A DNA stretch of 62,000 bases from Neocallimastix lanati (nom. inval.). Its lineage: Eukaryota > Neocallimastigomycota > Neocallimastigomycetes > Neocallimastigales > Neocallimastigaceae. The notes under the pieces are model-generated. The model had not been told where the DNA came from. It ran no database searches and was given only the letters and a program-made list of their open reading frames with translations. Both the position numbers and the translations under genes were made by a program. The stretch lies in the NCBI GenBank assembly GCA_016946835.1, contig JACVTC010000119.1, positions 382,501 through 444,500 of the forward strand, written 5' to 3'. Shown piece after piece: positions 49,229 through 59,563 of this stretch (within the stretch, counting starts at the first letter, position 1; each line of letters starts with the position of its first letter).

Positions 49229-49855
49229 TGAAAAAAATTAAATAATAAATTTTAGTAAAAAAAATGAATTGTAAAAGTAAATAAAGAAATAAATAAAAAT
49301 GTTAAAATAAAAATATTATTTTAACAAAAATAATAAAAAAAAACTAAATTCAATAAATTATATTATTAAATATGATTTTTTGATATAATAATAATCAACA
49401 AATCAACAATAAAAATTTTTATTTTTATTTTATATTATATTGTAAACTTTCAGAGTTTTTCCACTAGTTATTTTTTTTTTTTAGGGGAAAATCATCACAA
49501 AATTTTTTTTCTTTTGTTCCTATCCTATGAGGCAAAGAGTATTAAATTTAAATTTAAATATTTATATTATAATAATTATTGAATATAAATTTCGATATGC
49601 ACGTATTGCCAAAGCTGCTAATAGGGTTGAAAATGATCGTCCGGAACGATGTTCTTGTTTTTTGTTAAAAGAAAGTATTGACTCCTACAATACCCTCTGT
49701 GAATAATCCCCCCCTGAGGAGCATATCGTCAGAAATGATGTCTTCTGAGGAGGGGGGGTAAATACGATCAGCACTTCTTCTCTTGGTTTACATGGAATAA
49801 AAAGTACATTTTAAAGAATGGTAAAATTAATGATTTGCCTAATAAAATAAGTTAG
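48206..49855 (+). repeat. Segmental duplication, copy B
   Basis: Colinear with 18321-20240. It begins TCCGGGTGAATACTACAG (copy A TCGGGTGACTACTACGG) and ends AAAGAATGGTAAAATTAATG. Copy B extends further 5' into the hydrolase-like gene; in copy A that part is cut off by copia element 2. Confidence 0.85.
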
Positions 49856-50045
49856 TTTTACATCTTAACCATTTTATTTAATATTTTATAAAAAATTTTT
49901 TTTTAGTTATTAATAAATAATATTTTAATTGAAATATTACTATTTTTTTTTTTTTTTATATATATATTATATAATTTTTGACACAATAAAGAATTAAAAA
50001 TATTAATAAACAAATTATTATTTATTTGTTAAATTTATTATAATT

Positions 50046-50051
50046 AAAAAA
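50046..50051 (-). terminator. Pol III terminator of tRNA-Gly
   Basis: A T6 run on the minus strand, six nucleotides past the tRNA 3' end. Confidence 0.75.
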
Positions 50052-50057
50052 TAATAC

Positions 50058-50128
50058 TGCGTTAACCGGGAATCGAACCCTGGCCATTTGCTTGGAAGGC
50101 AAATATTCTACCTCTATACTATTAACGC
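50058..50128 (-). tRNA. tRNA-Gly(UCC)
   Basis: 71 nt on the minus strand. The acceptor stem GCGTTAA pairs with TTAACGC, discriminator A. The D arm contains AGAGGTAGAAT. The anticodon stem-loop TTTGCCTTCCAAGCAAA has anticodon TCC. The T arm and B box GGTTCGATTCC are canonical. No intron. Two gypsy elements sit directly upstream of its 5' end. Confidence 0.96.
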
Positions 50129-50138
50129 TTCCATTTAA

Positions 50139-50143
50139 TTTAT
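50139..50143. repeat. Target-site duplication of gypsy element 1, left copy
   Basis: TTTAT here and at 57161-57165. The site lies 11-15 bp upstream of the tRNA-Gly 5' end. Confidence 0.75.
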
Positions 50144-50933
50144 AGTACAGAATGAACAAATAATATTAATTGTGCTAGAATAATATAAATTATTCTAACC
50201 TTATAGATTATTCTATTCTATATAATTGGAACTTTCCAATATTCTTCAAATATTACTAAATAGAAATCTTAAGTTAATAAATCACTAATTAACTTATAAT
50301 TCCTTTTTGAATTATCGATCCGATTCCATTATAATGTATTAAAAATCTTTAGCCAAGAATATTGTCCTTGCCCACTTAATATATTAATATTATATTTCTT
50401 TTGTATTATGTTATATTGAAAATAATCAAATCTATTTAATTAGTTATTAAAATTTTCGTTATCAATTTAAATTTATTTTTAATTACTAAATTTAACTAAA
50501 CCACAATAAAATATTCTGTATAATCTCTTTATTTTTATTTTATATATATTAGTATTAAACTATTATTAAATAATTAATAATTTAATAATATATAACTACT
50601 ATTTATAACAATAATATTATTAACTAAAATAATAATTTAATTTCAATTTAAATGTTTTATTTATAAAAATAATTAGTAATTAGTTTATTAAAAAAAATAG
50701 TTAGGCTTTACAAATTTTAATTTGATAAAAAAATATAAATACATGTAATTTTTAGTGAAATAAAATATAATCAATAACTTTCTTTTTATTAAATAAATAA
50801 TTATATTATTATTTTTCTTTTATAAATTTAAATAAATAAATATTGATTTTAAAACAAATTATTTTTTTTTTATTGTAATTTTATTATTTGTGTTAATTAT
50901 TATTATATTCCTAAAATTATATGAACCATACCA
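50144..50933 (+). repeat. 5' LTR of gypsy element 1
   Basis: 790 bp, from AGTACAGAATGAAC to GAACCATACCA. It differs from 56372-57160 at a handful of positions, such as AATAATATTAATT against AATAATACTAATT and one base in a T run. The start is not TG, which is unusual; the end is CA. Confidence 0.9.
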
Positions 50934-50941
50934 TGAAAAAT

Positions 50942-50962
50942 TGGTGGAGATATCGGGGAATA
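50942..50962 (+). promoter_or_regulatory. Primer-binding site of gypsy element 1
   Basis: TGGTGGAGATATCGGGGAAT starts 8 nt after the LTR. Its complement ends ...CCCCGATATCTCCACCA, which reads like a tRNA T-stem, acceptor stem and CCA. The tRNA identity was not determined. Gypsy element 2 shares the first nine bases. Confidence 0.75.
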
Positions 50963-51437
50963 TAATAATAAATTAATACATTAGGGATAAAATTATAATA
51001 TTAATAAATAATTTTTCTAATAAAACAAATAATTTTTTTAAAAAACAATTTTTATATTTTTAACTAATTATTATTAATTGTTAAAAATATTAATTAATAT
51101 TAAATTAAACTAATATTCGTGCATAGATTTCCGGGTTAAGTTTATCCTACATAGTAATTGGGCTAGTAGGCTCTGGACTGCTATTTTTTATATTGAAAAT
51201 AGTAACCGTGGCACACGCGTGGCATGACACCTTTCAAGAGGTAAGCTGCACGTCAGACAGTGTGTACTATCAGATTGCACGATTATTATAATTTAATAAA
51301 TGATTAATAATAATAAATAATTAATAATTTTATTAGTTAAAAGATTTATTTTTTTTAATTTTTTTTTATTTTTACTTTTTATAACAATTTATACATTACG
51401 AGGTTTAGCATTCTATAGATACAATAAATTTTATTTA
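50963..51437 (+). other. Leader of gypsy element 1
   Basis: About 475 nt. A GC-richer part at 51115-51290 (GTAATTGGGCTAGTAGGCTC, GTGGCACACGCGTGGCATGA) stands out from the AT background and may be structured, for example as a packaging signal. AAGAGGTAAGC at 51237 resembles a splice donor. Confidence 0.55.
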
Positions 51438-52355
51438 ATGAGAACATCCAGTACTTCCAGTACTCCAACAGAGAGTACTCCAGAAAGTAAGCTTAGCTTC
51501 CGAGAATTAAAGAAAGAATTAAAAGATTTTGAAAAGCTTACTAAACAAAACCTAGACATCAATTCCTGGGCAAACGAGTTAAAGGCATGGATAAAATACC
51601 AACATATCAAGGATCCTGAAACTATTTTTACTGCTTGTATATTAACGGCTTCTGGAGAACCAAGAGAAATTATCCAAGAACTAGAAGATGGAAATGACCT
51701 TACTGAAGATGAAGATTCTGATTTCGATAGCGATAGTGAAGGAGAAGATGATGAAGAAAGTGAATCTACTAGCACCTACCCAAGCCTTGATGAAATCATA
51801 AATCATCTGAAGACTTTCTATGGACTTAAAGAAGATCAAACCAATTTGTTACGAGAATTACGTTCCATGAAAATAAAGAAGAACGAGAAAGTTAAAGATT
51901 TTAATGTCCGTTATAGATCTTTGTACCATAAATTGGATAAAAAGAGAAGAAGAAAAATTAGTGTTTTAGATTATGCAGATTCATTAACCAATAATCCTGA
52001 CGCATGGAGAAAGGTTATGCTTAAAGACCATATTTCTATTACCAAAGCGTTCGCTATAGCCGAAAAAGTTGATCGTTTATCTATTAAAAATAGTACTGAA
52101 TATTATGATAAGACTCATTACAATCTCCTTAACTCTAAAAGTAATTTTAATAAGAACATTTCAAATGATTTTAACAAACCAAAAACCCACAAAAATGTAT
52201 CTATAGAAAATATCACTAACAAGATGAAAGAAATGAAAATTAGTACTTGCTGGTTTTGTAGCAATGAAGGACATACCAAACGAAACTGTCCTAAATTAAA
52301 TTCTATATTGGAAAATAACCGCAAGAAGTTTTATGAAAATCATTTAAACCACTAA
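51438..52355 (+). CDS. Gag of gypsy element 1
   Basis: 305 residues, intact. A Ser/Thr-rich start leads to a retrotransposon Gag core (LDINSWANELKAWIKY, GEPREIIQEL), an acidic Ser/Glu/Asp spacer (~95-115) and NLLRELRSMKIKKNEKVKDF. A CCHC zinc knuckle, CWFCSNEGHTKRNC, lies near residue 270. It forms the virus-like particle and binds RNA. The stop TAA at 52353-52355 lies inside the frameshift signal, so part of the ribosomes should shift into pol. Confidence 0.93.
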   Translation: MRTSSTSSTPTESTPESKLSFRELKKELKDFEKLTKQNLDINSWANELKAWIKYQHIKDPETIFTACILTASGEPREIIQELEDGNDLTEDEDSDFDSDSEGEDDEESESTSTYPSLDEIINHLKTFYGLKEDQTNLLRELRSMKIKKNEKVKDFNVRYRSLYHKLDKKRRRKISVLDYADSLTNNPDAWRKVMLKDHISITKAFAIAEKVDRLSIKNSTEYYDKTHYNLLNSKSNFNKNISNDFNKPKTHKNVSIENITNKMKEMKISTCWFCSNEGHTKRNCPKLNSILENNRKKFYENHLNH

Positions 52356-52375
52356 AAGGGAGTAGAAGCACTCCC
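52343..52375 (+). promoter_or_regulatory. -1 programmed frameshift signal, gypsy element 1
   Basis: The slippery heptamer T TTA AAC (52343-52349) is in the Gag frame. After 8 nt comes a hairpin GGGAGT-AGAAGC-ACTCCC (52358-52375), six G/C-rich pairs in AT-rich surroundings. The pol frame is -1 and open from the heptamer onward. Confidence 0.88.
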
Positions 52376-55300
52376 ATCGTCAAAAAAATTGCTTCAGTCT
52401 GCCATCGTCCCAAAATAGTTGACTTAAAAGAAGATGATGATTATGAAGAAACTGCTGATTTCCAAGAAGGTACTACTACGGATTATTACGAAGATTTTGA
52501 TGATAAGTCGGATGGTTCCAAAGAATTGAATTACTTAGTAAACGTTATAAAGAGAAAGGCAAATCATAAAGATGAAGAGACTAGTGACCAAAGAGAAAAG
52601 AGGGTTCACCGTAGTCTAAGAGATGATCCTAAGCCAATAGTTACTCCAGGTTTACGAAAACAAAAAGAAAATCAATTAAGGGGAACATCGCGACCAGTCA
52701 AAAAGCCAACAACTCAATTACATCCTTCGATTATGGTTCAACCTAGAATAGAAAAAGAAAAGAGAATTGAGAAAGAGCTAAGAGATAAGGAAAGAGCTAG
52801 TACTAGTACTTCTGTGGAAAATAATAATAATAATAGTAATGTTAATGTTATTAATGAAGAAACTTCTCAGGAAGAAAATAATTCTAAACAAACTTTAAAT
52901 AAATTAATTCAAGAAAAATCATCAGAAAAGTCAACTGAAATTATGCCAACTAGAATTCCAAGAAGAATACAAATGCAAACTGATTGTGATAGTTATGACG
53001 TGATCAAAGATTTAAACTCCAGTAATTGCAATATTACATTTGGACAATTATTGGACGTTGCTCCAAAGATACGGTCTCAAGTATCACAAGGACTTAAATT
53101 AGAAAAGAATAATACTAAAATTTCAGGTGCAGTGGATAATATGTGTGCTACTACAATAATAACGAACAATATAGATCATACATATAAAAGTAAACATCAT
53201 GAACCACAAGAAGATGATATTGCTATGGTTGATGTAATAGTAGATGGAGTTCGTGGTAAGGCTTTAATAGATTCATGTAGCAACTTAAGTATTATCACAA
53301 AGCAATTTTTAGATAAATTACCTTATCAGTATGAACCTATAGGAGTTAGTGCAGGACGAATACGTTTAGCAACAATGAATGATGATTACTCAGAAGATGT
53401 GTTAATCAAAGTTCCCGTAAAAATTAATGAACTAGAACTACTTGTTACGTGTAGAATTATAGACAAGGAGGATCCATTCTATGATATATTAATCAACCTC
53501 AAAACTCAAATTGATAACCAGTTATTTATACATCCAATTAGATATAGTCTTTGTCGATTTAATGATCAAGGTTTAATTGAAGAAATTGCACCTATTAATA
53601 ATGAATATGATGACGAAGAAAAATTATTATGTGTAATCAAAGCATTGAATCACCAAGAAGCTAAGCAACAATTGAAAACGAATGAAGGATTACCACCCAT
53701 AAAATATATATATGACACAGTTTTTCAAAGTACAATTAATTCAAATTATAGAGAAGCTATTACTAAATTACTTGAAGAATATATTGATATAATTGCAACT
53801 TCTTCTGAAGAATTAACACCTTCAGATTTATCACCACACAAAATTATTCTTAAGGAAGGAGTTAAACCTATTAAACAAAAATTTTATCGACTTAGTAAAT
53901 TAAAAACAGATATCTTAAAAGAAGAATTAACCAAACTCATATATAAACGATTAATTGAACCTTCATGTTCAGAATGGTCATCACCAGTAGTACTTGTGCC
54001 TAAAAAGAACGGTAAATGGCGCCTGTGTATTGACTATAGGAAAGTAAATGAAGCAACTAAGAAGGATTCTTATTCTTTACCAAATATTGAGGAAATTTTT
54101 GATAGCTTAGATGGAGCAAAAATCTTCTCAACATTAGATCTTTATTCCGGTTATCATCAAATATTAATGGATGATGATAGTGTTGAAATCACTACCTTTA
54201 CAACTAAGTTCGGAAACTACCAATTCAAGGTAATGCCCTTCGGTTTAACAGGTGCTCCAGCTACATTCCAAAGAGAAATGAACCGTATACTATTTCCCTT
54301 AATAGGAAAATGCGTCTATAACTTTATCGATGATATTTTAATCTACTCAAGAACTGAAGAAGAACATCTAGAACATCTTAAACAAGTCTTAGAAATGTTC
54401 AAGGAACATAAGTTAAAAATCAATATCGAAAAGTGTTCTTTCATGCAAACTGAAGTAGAAGTACTTGGACATAAAGTATCCTCAGAAGGTTTAAGTCCAT
54501 TGGAAAACAAAGTTGAAGCTATTAAAGAATGGAAGGCTCCCTCTAACATTCATGAACTTCGATCATTTTTAGGAGCCATTGGATATTATAGAAATTTTAT
54601 TAAGGACTTTGCAAAAGTCACTGCTCCTCTCTGCACTCTATTAAGAAAAGGTATTAAGTTTGAATGGAAAAAGGAACAAGAAGAAAGTTTTAAAATTCTT
54701 AAGGAAAGATTAATCAATGCCCCAATATTAAGATTTCCTAGATTTGATAGAGAATTTATTATAAGAACATATACTTCCTATGATGGAATAGGCGGTGTGC
54801 TTTTACAAAAGGATGATGAAACTGGAAAGGAGCATCCGGTTCATTATATTAGTAGAAGTTTATCTAAATCGGAAAAGAATTATGGAATTACGGATCTAGA
54901 AGGTGCTGCTCTAATTTACTGTATTAATAAATTAAAAACTTATATTATGGGAAATCCTAAGCAAACTATAGTATATACAGATCATAGACCATTAATCGGA
55001 TTACTTAAAAGTAAGGAACCACAAAATTCTCGTCATACTAGATGGTGTTTGACTGTCAGTATGTTAGGAATTGATTTACGATATGAAACTGGAAAGAATA
55101 ATGTTGTCGCAGATGCTTTATCAAGAATGAAAAATGAAAAAGAAAAAGTTGTCTTAACAACACAAATTATCAAGGAACAAGATGAAAACCTGCTTTCAAG
55201 AACCATTAAGGAATTTATTGAAGAAAAATTTACGACAATTGATGGTGTGGACTACTTTGTTGATGGCAATAATTATAGAAAATTAGTTACAGATACAAAA

Positions 55301-56347
55301 GAAAAACTTCAATTAATTTTTCAAGCACACAGTATAGGACACGAAGGCTATTACAAGACATACCAACGTTTGAAAAAGAGCTACTATTGGAACAATATGG
55401 TTAATGACATTAAGCGAATTATAAGTAAATGTGAAAAATGTCAATTAAATAAATCTCAACCATACCCTGAACCAACGGAAGATAAACCAACTGAAGTGGA
55501 AGGACCATTTACACACTTAGGATTGGACATTATAGGACCTCTAAGTAAAACCAGAAATAATAATCAATATATAATCGTTGTGGTTGATTATTTTACTAAA
55601 TGGGTTGAGGCAGAGCCCACTGAAAATGTTACTTCTCAGGATGTGATAAAATTTTTAATTAATGTATTTGCTCGACACGGTGTACCTCAAATTATCACTA
55701 CTGATAATGGAACACAATTTACATCAGATATGACAAAAATCTTCCTTGATTTATATGATGTATATGTTAAATTTATCACTCCATATCATCCTGAAAGCAA
55801 TGGTTTAGTTGAGAATCGTAATAAAGAAATTGGAAAATTATTACGATTACTAGGACAACAACACAAAGAATAGGATGAAATTTTACCATCTGCACTTTGG
55901 GCTTTAAGAACTACTAAAAACTCAATCACCAACCATTCAAGTTTTGAATTAGTTTATGGAAGGGAGGACCAACAACCTTTTGACATTGCTGCCAGACCAA
56001 CTAAGGGTATAAATAAGTCTTCTGACGAAATTCTACTGGAAAAATTTGTATCACACTACCAATGGGTAATGGAGGCCGCATCTAATATCAAAAATGCTTC
56101 GAAATATTGGGCTACTAGGAGAGAAGAAAAGACCAGTATGAATCAAGCTAAAAGAATAAAACCAGTTGATTTAGTACTAGTAAGAAATTTTAATCGAACT
56201 AAATTAGAACCTTACTTTGTTGGACCTATGAAAGTGGTAAAGAAATAATTCAATACAGTCACTTTAGCTGATCCTGCTACTAATATACAAATGAATCGTA
56301 ATGTTCATTTGAAAAATATTGTCAAGTTTAACTCAGCTTCTACCTAG
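52343..56347 (+). pseudogene. Pol of gypsy element 1 (protease, RT, RNase H, integrase), two nonsense codons
   Basis: Expressed as a Gag-Pol fusion through the -1 shift. After a charged linker, the protease motif reads LIDSCSN instead of DSG or DTG. RT has KNGKWRLCIDYRKVN, SGYHQI and FIDDIL, all intact. The RNase H start reads IIRTYTSYDGIGG, so the usual Asp of RTDAS is Tyr; TDHRPL is present. Integrase has GHEGYY and CEKCQ (HHCC), then LGLDIIGP, TTDNGTQF and SNGLVENRNK (D,D,E). TAG at 55871 falls on the codon expected to be Trp (HKE-x-DEIL). TAA at 56246 lies near the end (VVKK-x-FNTV). The frame is otherwise uninterrupted to 56347. RT looks able to work, but the polyprotein as a whole does not. 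Confidence 0.92.
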
Positions 56348-56357
56348 CTTGAGTCTT

Positions 56358-56371
56358 AGCGGGGGCATCTT
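56358..56371 (+). promoter_or_regulatory. Polypurine-like tract of gypsy element 1
   Basis: AGCGGGGGCATCT directly before the 3' LTR. The G-run is the likely plus-strand primer, although CATCT separates it from the LTR. Confidence 0.6.
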
Positions 56372-57160
56372 AATACAGAATGAACAAATAATACTAATTG
56401 TGCTAGAATAATATAAATTATTCTAACCTTATAGATTATTCTATTCTATATAATTGGAACTTTCCAATATTCTTCAAATATTACTAAATAGAAATCTTAA
56501 GTTAATAAATCACTAATTAACTTATAATTCCTTTTTGAATTATCGATCCGATTCCATTATAATGTATTAAAAATCTTTAGCCAAGAATATTGTCCTTGCC
56601 CACTTAATATATTAATATTATATTTCTTTTGTATTATGTTATATTGAAAATAATCAAATCTATTTAATTAGTTATTAAAATTTTCGTTATCAATTTAAAT
56701 TTATTTTTAATTACTAAATTTAACTAAACCACAATAAAATATTCTGTATAATCTCTTTATTTTTATTTTATATATATTAGTATTAAACTATTATTAAATA
56801 ATTAATAATTTAATAATATATAACTACTATTTATAACAATAATATTATTAACTAAAATAATAATTTAATTTCAATTTAAATGTTTTATTTATAAAAATAA
56901 TTAGTAATTAGTTTATTAAAAAAAATAGTTAGGCTTTACAAATTTTAATTTGATAAAAAAATATAAATACATGTAATTTTTAGTGAAATAAAATATAATC
57001 AATAACTTTCTTTTTATTAAATAAATAATTATATTATTATTTTTCTTTTATAAATTTAAATAAATAAATATTGATTTTAAAACAAATTATTTTTTTTTAT
57101 TGTAATTTTATTATTTGTGTTAATTATTATTATATTCCTAAAATTATATGAACCATACCA
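56372..57160 (+). repeat. 3' LTR of gypsy element 1
   Basis: 789 bp, AATACAGAATGAAC to GAACCATACCA, followed by TTTAT. Almost identical to the 5' LTR. Confidence 0.9.
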
Positions 57161-57164
57161 TTTA

Positions 57165-57844
57165 TGATAAATAACCAAATTATAAATTAAGAAAAATCAA
57201 TAAAATGGAATAATAACCCTCTTCATTAGTTATTGATAATTATAAAATAATATTTTAATAAAAAAAAAATAAATTAAAAGATTTAAAATTATTAAATAAA
57301 TATTATTTTAATTTAAAGAACAATGTATTTTATATTAAATTATTCTTTTATTTTACTTTAACGATTTTAAATTAAATCTCAGTTTAAATTGATATTAATA
57401 TTAATTAAAAAGAAACTTATTAATAATAACAAAATTGTTTATTTTATCTTAAAAGTGTTTACTTAAAATAATTATATAGTTTTATTTTAAATAATTTAAA
57501 CTTAAAAGAAAAATATAAAAACTTGTAAATATTTCTTTAAAAATAAAAAAAATCAGAATTCAAGAATTAAAAATTTAAAATTTAAGTTTTAATAAATTAT
57601 TTTCTTTTATTCTCATTTATTTTAAATACTTTTTATTAAGAATATAAATATTCAAAATAATAAAAAGTACAATTTTATATAGATAAATAAAGTTTTATTA
57701 TAAAAAAAACAAATATTCTTTTCTTACTTTAAACTTTAGTGTTTTAATTAACATTTTTGTGTTAATAACTACCTTTTTTAATTGACACATTATTATCACT
57801 TTTAGAAGTAAATTCTAAATTAAGATAATAATCAACATTTGTCA
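57165..57844 (+). repeat. 5' LTR of gypsy element 2
   Basis: 680 bp from TGATAAATAACC to CATTTGTCA. TGATAAA and TTTGTCA are imperfect inverted termini with canonical TG...CA. The boundary is supported by the primer-binding site 3 nt downstream; the 3' LTR is outside the window. Confidence 0.75.
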
Positions 57845-57847
57845 AAC

Positions 57848-57860
57848 TGGTGGAGAATCC
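57848..57860 (+). promoter_or_regulatory. Primer-binding site of gypsy element 2
   Basis: TGGTGGAGAATCC, 3 nt after the LTR. The first nine bases equal those of gypsy element 1, so both probably use a tRNA ending TCTCCACCA. Confidence 0.7.
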
Positions 57861-58170
57861 TAACTAAGCCCGGTGAGGTAAGTAGAATTCTTTATTCTAT
57901 AAAAAAAAAAAAATAAAACCCAATGAGGTAATTAAAGTTATTCTTATTTAAAACCCAAGGAGGTAAAATACTTAAGTGAAAATTAATTATAAATAAAAGA
58001 AAACCATTAAATCATAGTTATAAAAGATTTAGCAGAAATTAATTAAAATAGATTAATGTAATAATTAATTTAAAAATTATTAATATAATTATTTTAAAAA
58101 AAAAAAATTATAAGTTACACAATTAATAAAAATATAGTAAATTAAATTATAATTAATTATTATTATAAAA

Positions 58171-58204
<34 letters not shown>

Positions 58205-58547
58205 TACATAACCATTATAGAATTAGTAATAATATATAATTTTTAGATATTAAAAATTAATCTTAGTTTATATATAAAACAAAGAAAAGATAATATATAT
58301 TAAATGAAGTAAAGATAATATACAATAAACTATAAATAAAGATTAAAGCAAAATAATAAAATAAGTAATAAGTTAAATAATATAAATAAGTTAAATAATA
58401 TAAGTATAAATAAGTAAAATAATACAAATAATATAAGTAAATAATATATATATATATATATATAAAAAAAAAAAATAAATATACATATATAGTGATACAA
58501 TAAAGTAGCGTATATAAGTAAAATAAAATAAAATAAAAATATAATAA

Positions 58548-58589
<42 letters not shown>
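57861..58589 (+). other. Leader of gypsy element 2
   Basis: About 730 nt of AT-rich leader. Three copies of a motif ACCCAATGAGGTAA occur near its start: AGCCCGGTGAGGTAAG at 57869, AACCCAATGAGGTAAT at 57917 and AACCCAAGGAGGTAAA at 57952. It ends in ~43 A residues directly before the Gag ATG. Confidence 0.65.
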
Positions 58590-58593
<4 letters not shown>

Positions 58594-59540
58594 AAAATCA
58601 AATAAAATTAATAACGTTCAACAGACTTCCCATTCTCGGAAAAACAAAAGTTGCATTCGATGAATGGAAGTTTGCATTCGAACATTGGTGTCTTACTTTT
58701 AAAGTAAGCGAAGAAAGAGAGAAAATAGATTATTTAATTGCAATAACAGATGGTGTTGCAAGGACAATAGTTTATAATTCTCTAAATAAAAAAATACCAG
58801 ATGAATATGATACTATATTAACAAATTTAGCAAAGTATTATAAGAAAACTGCGTCAAAGAATTCCAGACTTCTGGAACTTTCATCTATTACTATACGTAA
58901 AGATGAAACAATTACAGACTTTGACATACGATTCTCTGAATTGCTAAACCAAATAAGTAAAACTGTGGTAATCTCAGATGTTATCGTAACATCTTATTAT
59001 ATAAATGCTTTTCGAAATTGGAATAAAATATATGAAAGCTTAATGGAGGAAGAACCAACTACCTTAGAAGAAGCTCAGAAAATCACTTCGAAGAAAGAAA
59101 AGATTATGAACCTTATTAAAGAAAATAAAAATAAAAATCCTTCAAAAGAGAAAACTACTAGCCATAATTCTACAAAAAGGCAATCCGAAAGTTCTTATAT
59201 TAATTTTTATTCTCCAAATAATAAAAATAAGGAAGGAAATAATAATAACACTAATAGTTCAACGTATGGATATCAAAATAAAAATTTTTATAATAATAAA
59301 TCCTATAATAGTAACTTCAATAATAAGTACAATAATTATTATCAATATAAAGAACAATTAAATAAAAATACTAATAATAATAGAAATAATGCAAAACAAA
59401 ACATAAATGATGAAGAAATAAAAGAAATAACACAAAAGCTCTCTGACTTAAAAATTAATTTTTGCGTAAATTGTATGAGGATCGGACATAATGAAGTTGA
59501 CTGCCCTGAATCTGAACAAAATGATGAACGTTTAAAATAA
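58590..59540 (+). CDS. Gag of gypsy element 2
   Basis: 316 residues, intact. The Gag core has FDEWKFAFEHWCLTF, LAKYYKKTASKNSRLLEL and DFDIRFSELLNQI. An Asn/Lys-rich linker follows (residues ~185-275, NNNRNN), and a CCHC zinc knuckle CVNCMRIGHNEVDC near residue 295. It differs from Gag of element 1 in the core but has the same architecture. The TAA at 59538-59540 lies directly after the slippery heptamer. Confidence 0.92.
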
Positions 59541-59563
59541 ATAATGGGAGTACGCAATCTCCC
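59531..59563 (+). promoter_or_regulatory. -1 programmed frameshift signal, gypsy element 2
   Basis: The slippery heptamer T TTA AAA (59531-59537) is in the Gag frame. After an 8-nt spacer comes the hairpin GGGAG-(8 nt)-CTCCC (59546-59563). The arrangement and spacing are identical to element 1. Confidence 0.88.

Larger units (their letters stand above)
50144..57160 (+). mobile_element. Ty3/gypsy retrotransposon 1, complete but with inactivating changes
   Basis: Two ~790-bp LTRs that are almost identical by eye, TTTAT target duplications, primer-binding site, gag, -1 frameshift signal, pol in the order protease-RT-RNase H-integrase, and a purine-rich tract. The near-identical LTRs show a recent insertion, yet pol has two nonsense codons and changed catalytic residues. 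It is inserted 15 bp upstream of tRNA-Gly, like Ty3 at Pol III start sites. Confidence 0.95.

Noticed and set aside
51431-51775. 114-codon Ser-rich minus-strand ORF.
   Set aside because: Antisense of the Ser/Glu/Asp-rich part of gypsy 1 Gag.
58263-58601. 112-codon minus-strand ORF rich in Phe, Tyr and Leu.
   Set aside because: Lies in the gypsy 2 leader and is explained by its poly-A and TA repeats.
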